DNA from: Sulfurimonas sp.
GTDB lineage: Bacteria > Campylobacterota > Campylobacteria > Campylobacterales > Sulfurimonadaceae
Direction of reading: 5' to 3'
Assembly (NCBI GenBank): GCA_024762745.1
Contig: JANTGV010000108.1
Location: 1 to 5,107 of the forward strand
Length of the DNA stretch: 5,107 bases
This document shows positions 1 through 5,107 of the stretch, in pieces. The notes under the pieces were generated by a model. It was not told where the DNA came from. It saw nothing but the letters and a program-made list of their open reading frames with translations, and ran no database searches. Numbering within the stretch: the first letter of the stretch is position 1; every line of letters begins with the position of its first letter. Both the position numbers and the translations under genes were made by a program.

Positions 1-1130
<1,130 letters not shown>

Positions 1131-1157
1131 TTATGTGTTTAAAAGCTTCTTTAAATC

Positions 1158-1203
1158 GCTATAATAGTGCTATAATAAGTGAGATTAAATTTGTGAAAGA
1201 GGG
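1158..1203 (+). promoter_or_regulatory. Candidate cinA promoter (tandem TATAAT) and ribosome-binding site
   Basis: Two perfect TATAAT hexamers lie at 1160-1165 and 1171-1176, inside a direct repeat of GCTATAATA that starts at 1158 and again at 1169. The 11-bp period is about one helical turn. Either hexamer could be the -10 box for cinA, giving a leader of roughly 30-50 bases. No consensus -35 is present; the region upstream is T-rich. AGAGGG at 1198-1203 is the ribosome-binding site, 11 bases before the ATG at 1215, which is slightly longer than usual spacing. Confidence 0.5.
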
Positions 1204-1214
1204 CTGTATATACC

Positions 1215-2303
1215 ATGAAACTTCATATTATCTTTATAGGTAACAAATTTGTATATAACTTATCATTAAGAGATTATGTACTTAGAAAAATAGAACAAAA
1301 AAGTGATTTTATTGATTCGGTTACTTATTTTAGAGAGGGTGATAACTCTATGTTTTTATCACTCGAAGAGGAGCTTAACTCTTATGATAATATCATCGTT
1401 GTCACATCAAAACAGAACTTCTCAACTATAGGTAAACTTATATGTACTGCGACAAGTGACAACCAAATACTTCAAGATGGAATGCTTTTACCTCAAAAAT
1501 GCTCTGTGTTTGAAGATAGAAGTTACCTCTTAGAGTATAGAAATTCCATTACAAATGTTATACAGATAGATGAAGGGCAAGAGATGCCTGTACTCTTACT
1601 TCAAAGTAGAACTTCCAGAACAACTATACATGTATTTGAAGAGAGCAGAGATACTCTGATAGCTATATTAAATCCTATTGCACAAACATATGACGTCTCA
1701 ATTAATGTTGTTCAAGAGATTGAAGGTTGGCTTCGTATAGATGTTTTAAGTAACAGATATGGAGAGATTTCCCACTTCGTGAACTCGGCAAAACAGTTGT
1801 TGCCAAAACAGCTGATTATAACAGCAGATATATCTGAGTATATTATTGAGAGACTCTCAAAGGCTAATAAAAGACTTACTTTTGCTGAGAGTTGTAGTGG
1901 GGGACTTTTAAGTTACTACTTTACCAAAACAAATGGCGCTTCACAAATACTTGATGGCTCTTTAGTAACATACTCAAACGCACTCAAGGAGAACTGGCTG
2001 GCAGTGGAACATAGTAGTTTAGTAGAACATGGTGCGGTGAGTGATGAGGTAGTAAAAGAGATGAGTAGCGGGGCATTAGATGTCAGTGGTGCTGACTATG
2101 CTCTCTCTATAAGTGGTATAGCCGGAGATATGGGCGGAACAGAAGAGAAACCTGTTGGAACTGTCTATATAGGTGTGCGAAGTAGAAATTCTAATAAAGA
2201 AGAGCGTTTACATTTCAGTGGCGACAGAAATTATGTACAGCAGCAGAGTGTACTCTATGCTGTAAAAATGCTTCTGCTTATTGATAAAGAGATGTTTTTC
2301 TAA
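1215..2303 (+). CDS. cinA: CinA-family protein: NMN deamidase-like C-terminal domain with degenerate N-terminal domain
   Basis: The 362-residue product matches the three-part CinA plan. Residues 205-356 are the CinA C-terminal domain (PncC type), which in characterised relatives deamidates nicotinamide mononucleotide to nicotinate mononucleotide in pyridine nucleotide salvage. Its signatures are all present: FAESCSGG at 223-230, VTYSNALK at 251-258, HGAVS at 272-276, and SGIAGDMGGTEEKPVGTVYIG-like residues spanning 300-320. Residues 1-125 align in outline with the MoCF/COG1058 pyrophosphatase domain: a VVTS strand at 62-65 stands where TGGLGPT is expected, and IDEGQEMP at 118-125 where LPGVPxEM is expected. 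The TGGLGPTxDD motif and the early GDE-type residues are gone. Residues 130-200 fit the small KH-like linker domain. The protein is some 50 residues shorter than typical full-length CinA (about 410-425). I infer that deamidase activity is kept and pyrophosphatase activity is probably lost. The protein is cytoplasmic, with no signal peptide. The gene symbol is by family; 'CinA-like' is the safer name. Confidence 0.9.
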   Translation: MKLHIIFIGNKFVYNLSLRDYVLRKIEQKSDFIDSVTYFREGDNSMFLSLEEELNSYDNIIVVTSKQNFSTIGKLICTATSDNQILQDGMLLPQKCSVFEDRSYLLEYRNSITNVIQIDEGQEMPVLLLQSRTSRTTIHVFEESRDTLIAILNPIAQTYDVSINVVQEIEGWLRIDVLSNRYGEISHFVNSAKQLLPKQLIITADISEYIIERLSKANKRLTFAESCSGGLLSYYFTKTNGASQILDGSLVTYSNALKENWLAVEHSSLVEHGAVSDEVVKEMSSGALDVSGADYALSISGIAGDMGGTEEKPVGTVYIGVRSRNSNKEERLHFSGDRNYVQQQSVLYAVKMLLLIDKEMFF

Positions 2304-2320
2304 ATTTCTTAAAAAATATC

Positions 2321-2349
2321 TTGACAATTAAAGTCTATTTGTCTATAAT
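2321..2349 (+). promoter_or_regulatory. Consensus sigma-70 promoter of the tRNA cluster
   Basis: TTGACA at 2321-2326 and TATAAT at 2344-2349 are both perfect hexamers separated by exactly 17 bases. Transcription should start near 2356, leaving a leader of about 23 bases before tRNA-Lys at 2379. The bases just after the -10 (TTCGGCC, about 2350-2356) are unusually GC-rich for this spacer, as in discriminators of growth-rate-controlled stable-RNA promoters; that regulatory reading is inference. The -35 begins 18 bases after the cinA stop codon, so the promoter occupies nearly the whole gap. Confidence 0.9.
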
Positions 2350-2378
2350 TTCGGCCTCTTAACTATAAGAGACAAAAC

Positions 2379-2454
2379 GTCTTGTTAGCTCAGCTGGTAG
2401 AGCACGTCACTTTTAATGATGTGGCCGATGGTTCGAATCCATCACAGGACACCA
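2379..2454 (+). tRNA. tRNA-Lys (anticodon TTT)
   Basis: This is a complete 76-base cloverleaf. The acceptor strand GTCTTGT pairs with ACAGGAC and is followed by discriminator A and an encoded CCA. The anticodon stem CGTCA/TGATG (2405-2409 with 2417-2421) closes the loop CTTTTAA, placing anticodon TTT at 2412-2414. The T loop is TTCGAAT. It reads AAA and AAG lysine codons. It is the first gene after the strong promoter at 2321-2349. Confidence 0.97.
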
Positions 2455-2559
2455 TTTTTAAACTAAAAAACATTAATTTTTCTCTTAGTCTAGGAAAAAA
2501 AGAGTGAAGCATACAAAGAGTGTGTGAGTGATTTTTTGACAATGAATAAGACAAAATTT

Positions 2560-2636
2560 GCGGTGGTAGTTCAGTTGGTTAGAATACCTGCCTGTCACGC
2601 AGGGGGTCGCGAGTTCGAGTCTCGTCCACCGCGCCA
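2560..2636 (+). tRNA. tRNA-Asp (anticodon GTC), copy 1
   Basis: A 77-base cloverleaf with acceptor GCGGTGG/CCACCGC, discriminator G and an encoded CCA. The anticodon stem CCTGC/GCAGG encloses CTGTCAC, so GTC is at 2594-2596. It is identical over all 77 bases to the gene at 3074-3150. It lies 105 bases after tRNA-Lys and 19 bases before tRNA-Val. The similarity to copy 2 stops at the gene ends apart from a short T-rich run after the CCA. Confidence 0.97.
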
Positions 2637-2655
2637 CTGTTTTTTAGATTAAGAT

Positions 2656-2731
2656 GGGCGCTTAGCTCAGTTGGTAGAGCGCTACCCTTACAAGGTAGAT
2701 GTCACTGGTTCGAGTCCAGTAGTGCCCACCA
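2656..2731 (+). tRNA. tRNA-Val (anticodon TAC), copy 1
   Basis: A 76-base cloverleaf with acceptor GGGCGCT/AGTGCCC (one G-T wobble), discriminator A and an encoded CCA. The anticodon stem CTACC/GGTAG (2682-2686 with 2694-2698) encloses CTTACAA, so TAC is at 2689-2691. It is identical to the second copy at 2874-2949. Confidence 0.97.
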
Positions 2732-2767
2732 TAATTGACAACAAACCTTTTGTTTGTGAATGAAAGT

Positions 2768-2843
2768 GACCCTTTCGTCTAGTGGCCAAGGACACTATCA
2801 CTTCATGGTAGGGACAGAGGTTCAAATCCTTTAGGGGTCGCCA
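2768..2843 (+). tRNA. tRNA-Glu (anticodon TTC) with C at position 33
   Basis: A 76-base cloverleaf: acceptor GACCCTT/AGGGGTC, D stem GTCT/GGAC, anticodon stem CTATC/GGTAG (2795-2799 with 2807-2811), four-base variable loop, T stem AGAGG/CCTTT with loop TTCAAAT, discriminator G and an encoded CCA. Domain lengths match E. coli tRNA-Glu base for base. The seven-base anticodon loop is therefore ACTTCAT, with TTC at 2802-2804. The base at 2801 (position 33) is C, where tRNAs almost always have U. A32 and T38 could also pair, which would shrink the loop to five bases. This is the only Glu gene in the window. Confidence 0.93.
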
Positions 2844-2873
2844 GTTTGGTGTTTAGAAACTTATATTAAAAAT

Positions 2874-2949
2874 GGGCGCTTAGCTCAGTTGGTAGAGCGC
2901 TACCCTTACAAGGTAGATGTCACTGGTTCGAGTCCAGTAGTGCCCACCA
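2874..2949 (+). tRNA. tRNA-Val (anticodon TAC), copy 2
   Basis: All 76 bases are identical to the tRNA-Val at 2656-2731, with the same GGGCGCT/AGTGCCC acceptor, TAC anticodon in loop CTTACAA, and encoded CCA. The spacer sequences on either side differ from those of copy 1. The repeated unit is therefore the gene itself rather than a longer segment. Confidence 0.97.
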
Positions 2950-2962
2950 TTTTTAAAATATA

Positions 2963-3015
2963 TGCACAAAGTTTTAAGTTCATGTACTTTAGTACACTTC
3001 ACTAAAACCTTAGCA
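2963..3015 (+). repeat. Imperfect inverted repeat in the Val-Asp spacer
   Basis: The 124-base gap between tRNA-Val and tRNA-Asp can fold into one interrupted hairpin. The inner stem is TGTAC/GTACA (2983-2987 with 2992-2996) around the loop TTTA. The outer stem is GTTTTA/TAAAAC (2971-2976 with 3003-3008), across a symmetrical six-by-six internal loop. TGC/GCA at the base (2963-2965 with 3013-3015) may add three pairs. It is not followed by a T-run, so it does not look like an intrinsic terminator. It could be a processing structure or chance in AT-rich DNA. Confidence 0.35.
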
Positions 3016-3073
3016 CATCTATTTCAAAAACAAGTTTTTGCTTAACTATAAAAAGCTAACTTACAACATATGC

Positions 3074-3150
3074 GCGGTGGTAGTTCAGTTGGTTAGAATA
3101 CCTGCCTGTCACGCAGGGGGTCGCGAGTTCGAGTCTCGTCCACCGCGCCA
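3074..3150 (+). tRNA. tRNA-Asp (anticodon GTC), copy 2
   Basis: All 77 bases are identical to the tRNA-Asp at 2560-2636, including anticodon GTC and the encoded CCA. It follows a 124-base spacer after the second tRNA-Val, and a T-rich run (about 3152-3168) comes immediately after its CCA. Confidence 0.97.
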
Positions 3151-3231
3151 CTTCTTTTTTATTTTTATTACGCAAAATGAACAAAGTCCATTTAGCTACG
3201 TTAACACTTGGTTTTACTTAGCGTAAAGCTC

Positions 3232-3247
3232 ATCGAACTAGTTCGAT
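3232..3247. repeat. Perfect 16-bp palindrome between tRNA-Asp and tRNA-Thr
   Basis: ATCGAACTAGTTCGAT reads the same on both strands. It lies 30 bases upstream of tRNA-Thr and just before an AT-rich stretch containing TATATATAAA, which could serve as a -10 region. A dimeric repressor site overlapping a promoter would look like this. No T-run follows on either strand, so it is not a terminator. Function is unproven; the palindrome itself is exact. Confidence 0.5.
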
Positions 3248-3276
3248 AATGATGTATATATAAAAATAAATGTTTT

Positions 3277-3353
3277 GCCGACATAGCTCAGTTGGCTAGA
3301 GCAGCTGATTTGTAATCAGCAGGCCCGGGGTTCAAATCCTCGTGTCGGCACCA
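3277..3353 (+). tRNA. tRNA-Thr (anticodon TGT)
   Basis: A 77-base cloverleaf with acceptor GCCGACA/TGTCGGC, discriminator A and an encoded CCA. The anticodon stem GCTGA/TCAGC encloses TTTGTAA, so TGT is at 3311-3313 and the tRNA reads ACA. The T stem CGGGG/CCTCG has one G-T wobble, with loop TTCAAAT. It is the last tRNA of the cluster. The 126-base spacer before it is long enough for its own promoter. Confidence 0.96.
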
Positions 3354-3425
3354 CAATCTGTTAATTTTTATTATTTTTAAAGAAACTAGATGCTAACCTA
3401 CAAACTCTTTAATAAGGGTTTATAT

Positions 3426-4004
3426 ATGATAAGAACTATAATCATAATCTTTTTAGCTATAGCAGTGTTCACTTCATGTAGTCAAGAGAGTGCTCAAGAT
3501 GTATCAGTAGAGACAAACGCAACTCTCCAAAAACCACTAATCATTAATGGTTACTTACTTCCTCCTGCACCAGACCCAACTGTAAATAACTCAACGCTTC
3601 TTGGGATAGACTCTAATAATAATGGTGTTCGTGATGATGTGGAGAGAAAAATATATTTTCAATATAAAAGACCTATTGAACAGGCTTTTATGATGCAAGA
3701 GGCAAAATGGTATCCAAAAACATTAGAAGATCCAGTTATAGCAGCTGCTTCAGAGGACATGGAAAAAGAGAATTGGAATTTATATACATGTAAAGGATAT
3801 TTAAGATTACAAAATATTAGCATTCCAAAAAACAGTGTTGATTTCATGGAAAATGCTTATTTTAATACTAAAGAGCGAATGCACGCTTATATTAAATATA
3901 ACGAAGCATCAAGTGGAGGTGTTTACCATATTCCACTGCTTAGAGATGCGAATAAAGAAAACTGCGATTTTAATATAACTAAAATGTTGGAAATGGAGAA
4001 ATGA
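3426..4004 (+). CDS. Small predicted lipoprotein with one EF-hand-like loop, function unknown
   Basis: I do not recognise a named function. The 192-residue product begins MIRTIIIIFLAIAVFTSC: a short basic start, a hydrophobic stretch, and a lipobox-like FTSC with Cys18 as the probable lipidation site. This predicts a periplasm-facing lipoprotein. A proline-rich segment (LLPPAPDP, 44-51) leads to LLGIDSNNNGVRDDVER, in which D62, N64, N66, G67, D70 and E73 fit the 12-residue EF-hand or dockerin calcium loop. I have an impression of this LPPxPD...GIDSNxNGVRDDVE segment recurring in proteobacterial hypothetical proteins. Cys122 and Cys180 could form a disulfide. The start at 3426 is preferred over an in-frame ATG at 3390: AAGGG (3414-3418) sits seven bases upstream, and the earlier start would put 12 residues ahead of the signal peptide and lacks a ribosome-binding site. 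Calcium binding is inference. Confidence 0.8.
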   Translation: MIRTIIIIFLAIAVFTSCSQESAQDVSVETNATLQKPLIINGYLLPPAPDPTVNNSTLLGIDSNNNGVRDDVERKIYFQYKRPIEQAFMMQEAKWYPKTLEDPVIAAASEDMEKENWNLYTCKGYLRLQNISIPKNSVDFMENAYFNTKERMHAYIKYNEASSGGVYHIPLLRDANKENCDFNITKMLEMEK

Positions 4005-4099
4005 AAGCTTTAATAACACTGCTTTTCACTTCAAAGTTTTACTACATATTTAAACGAAACTTTTTTTACCTCTTACGTCATACATATCTTTATATCTAA
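4001..4099 (+). pseudogene. Possible remnant of a second exported-protein gene
   Basis: The lipoprotein stop codon overlaps an ATG as ATGA (4001-4004), a typical arrangement for a translationally coupled partner gene. The frame opens MKALITLLFTS, which resembles the start of a signal peptide. It then changes to lysine- and tyrosine-rich sequence and stops at 4097-4099 after 32 codons. From 4050 onward it is simply antisense to the 3' end of rodA. The simplest reading is a downstream gene truncated by a deletion that joined it to the rodA end. It may instead be a chance frame, or a genuine short peptide. Confidence 0.3.
4033..4067 (+). terminator. Weak intrinsic-terminator-like hairpin after the lipoprotein gene
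   Basis: AAAGTTT (4033-4039) pairs with AAACTTT (4057-4063), plus a possible T-G pair inside. The loop is about 15-17 bases, and a run of Ts continues to 4067. It is in the right place to end rightward transcription between the convergent genes, but the stem has a single G-C pair and would be weak. It overlaps the final codons of rodA. Confidence 0.3.
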
Positions 4100-5107
4100 A
4101 GGTTATTAGATTTTGCATAATGGCAAAGAGAATTATAAAGTTTAAAAAACTACTTCCTCCATAACTAAACATAGGTAAAGGGACACCAACAACAGGTGCG
4201 TAACCAATAGTCATGGCAATATTTACTCCCATATATATAAAAATCATAAATGAGATAGAGACAGTAACTACTTTTATATAGTAGTCTTTATTAAAGACAC
4301 TCAGACTCAGTAGATGAAGTATGAGCATTACATAGAGAAGTATAAGAGCAAGTGCACCTAAAAAACCAGTTCTCTCCACCACAAACGCAAATATAAAGTC
4401 ACTTGTAGCAATCGGTAAAAAACGCATCTGCGTTTGGGTAGCGTCATCTTTATCTTTTCCTGTCCAGCCACCAGAACCAATAGCGATTATGGACTGTTCA
4501 ACATGGTATGATGGTTTCTCACTTAAGAAGTCATTTATTCTTACTTTCTGGTAGTCATGAAGTAAAAACTTATATGAAAGAGGTGAGAGCAGGAGTATGG
4601 CTGTAATGATTGTTGCCCATATTTTCCAGTAGACTCCGACAAAAAAGAGCGCACCATAACCAATGAGCAGTAGGACTAAGGCAGTTCCCAAGTCAGGTTC
4701 TTTTGCTATGAGAAAAAACGGAAGTAAAATATAAGAGCTTAAAATTAAAAAGTCTTTTATTCTGTAACCGTGGAGTGGTGGTGGTTTTTTATGTATGAGA
4801 TATGCAAGCATTAAAATGAGCGCAGGTTTTACAAACTCTGATGGCTGTATAGTTGCGTTTATAAATGGAATTTCTATCCATCTTTGTGCTCCAAGACGAG
4901 CATGACCAAAAAACTCTACTGCCAAGAGTAGGCCGATGTTTATCCAGTATATAAGCGGTATGAGCCAATGCATTCGACGAATAGGAAGTAAAAATACTAC
5001 TATAAATGCTAAAAACGCAACACCTACATAGGCACTCTGCTTCTGAGCAAGAGCAGGCACAACCTCACCAATTAACCAGTTAGAAGTTATAACCAATGGT
5101 ATGATAA
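4050..5107 (-). CDS. rodA: RodA, SEDS-family peptidoglycan glycosyltransferase (5' end outside window)
   Basis: RodA polymerises lipid II into glycan strands during cell elongation, working with a class B penicillin-binding protein in the inner membrane. Counting from the Leu codon TTG at 5096, the visible 348 residues are mostly hydrophobic membrane segments. The SEDS landmarks are in order: WLIGEVVPALAQKQ (7-20), LGAQRWIE (68-75), QPSEFVKP (84-91), EPDLGTALVLL (133-143), GSGGWTGK (207-214), TQTQMRFLPIATSDFIFAFVVE within 220-240, and PVVGVPLPMFSYGGSS within 301-316. Glu87 and Asp233 correspond to the conserved acidic residues Glu114 and Asp262 of E. coli RodA. The reading frame stays open upstream (Ile-Ile-Pro before the TTG) to the window edge, and RodA proteins normally run about 370 residues. 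The real start, with part of the first membrane helix, therefore lies outside, and the TTG is internal. The gene is convergent with the lipoprotein gene. Confidence 0.95.
   Translation of the reverse strand, partial: IIPLVITSNWLIGEVVPALAQKQSAYVGVAFLAFIVVFLLPIRRMHWLIPLIYWINIGLLLAVEFFGHARLGAQRWIEIPFINATIQPSEFVKPALILMLAYLIHKKPPPLHGYRIKDFLILSSYILLPFFLIAKEPDLGTALVLLLIGYGALFFVGVYWKIWATIITAILLLSPLSYKFLLHDYQKVRINDFLSEKPSYHVEQSIIAIGSGGWTGKDKDDATQTQMRFLPIATSDFIFAFVVERTGFLGALALILLYVMLILHLLSLSVFNKDYYIKVVTVSISFMIFIYMGVNIAMTIGYAPVVGVPLPMFSYGGSSFLNFIILFAIMQNLITFRYKDMYDVRGKKSFV

Noticed and set aside
2499..2522. Direct repeat AAAGAGTG twice, 16 bases apart, in the Lys-Asp spacer
   Set aside because: Only two eight-base copies in purine-rich sequence, easily produced by chance, with no third copy.
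2536..2541. TTGACA before tRNA-Asp copy 1, as a promoter
   Set aside because: A -10 box at 16-18 bases would fall on the tRNA 5' end, and no TATAAT-like sequence is there.
2735..2740. TTGACA before tRNA-Glu, as a promoter
   Set aside because: The hexamer at the right distance (GAATGA, 2758-2763) is poor, and the start would fall inside the tRNA. The nearby ACAAAC/GTTTGT hairpin (2741-2757) is short and AT-rich.
3025..3040. CAAAAA/TTTTTG inverted repeat as a terminator
   Set aside because: The stem is almost all A-T, the loop is four bases, and no T-run follows.
3038..3226. Open frame of 62 codons spanning the second tRNA-Asp gene
   Set aside because: It translates straight through a complete, certain tRNA gene and has no recognisable product.
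2379..3353. tRNA cluster as an integration site for a mobile element
   Set aside because: The duplicated tRNA genes are full-length and identical rather than partial 3' repeats, and no integrase, recombinase or cargo gene lies between them.
3390..3425. Upstream in-frame ATG for the lipoprotein gene at 3390
   Set aside because: There is no ribosome-binding site, and it would bury the signal peptide behind 12 residues. The ATG at 3426 has AAGGG at good spacing.
3659..3847. Minus-strand open frame of 62 codons inside the lipoprotein gene
   Set aside because: It is a shadow of the plus-strand gene, which has a signal peptide, a ribosome-binding site and a coherent protein; the shadow has none of these.

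Overview
The window looks like ordinary chromosome from a Campylobacterota (epsilonproteobacterial) genome, most probably a Sulfurimonas-like organism. This assignment is an inference. It rests on the AT-rich coding style, on the character of the IleRS, CinA and RodA proteins as I recognise them, and on tRNA genes that all carry an encoded CCA. No mobile element, CRISPR array, phage gene or integrase is visible, and nothing in the window forms a convincing new system.

Layout. Positions 1-1079 (minus strand) hold the N-terminal 359 codons of ileS, isoleucyl-tRNA synthetase; its C-terminal part lies beyond the left edge. A 135-bp divergent spacer, with tandem TATAAT boxes facing right, separates it from a CinA-family gene (1215-2303, plus) with an intact NMN-deamidase-like C-terminal domain and a degenerate N-terminal domain. 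A consensus sigma-70 promoter (TTGACA, 17 bp, TATAAT) at 2321-2349 then leads into seven plus-strand tRNA genes (2379-3353): Lys(TTT), Asp(GTC), Val(TAC), Glu(TTC), Val(TAC), Asp(GTC), Thr(TGT). The Asp and Val genes are each present as two identical copies, mirrored in order around Glu. The Glu gene has C instead of the near-universal U at position 33.

Downstream (3426-4004, plus) is a small predicted lipoprotein with one EF-hand-like loop. Its stop codon overlaps, as ATGA, the start of a 32-codon frame that begins like a signal peptide and then runs into the 3' end of the convergent rodA gene. That arrangement suggests a lost second gene. rodA (SEDS peptidoglycan glycosyltransferase) fills the rest on the minus strand, and its true start lies beyond the right edge.

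Functionally the left and middle parts are translation supply (IleRS and tRNAs) with an NAD-salvage enzyme between them, and the right end is cell-wall elongation. Apart from the tRNA cluster, which probably forms one or a few transcripts, there is no sign that these genes form a pathway together.
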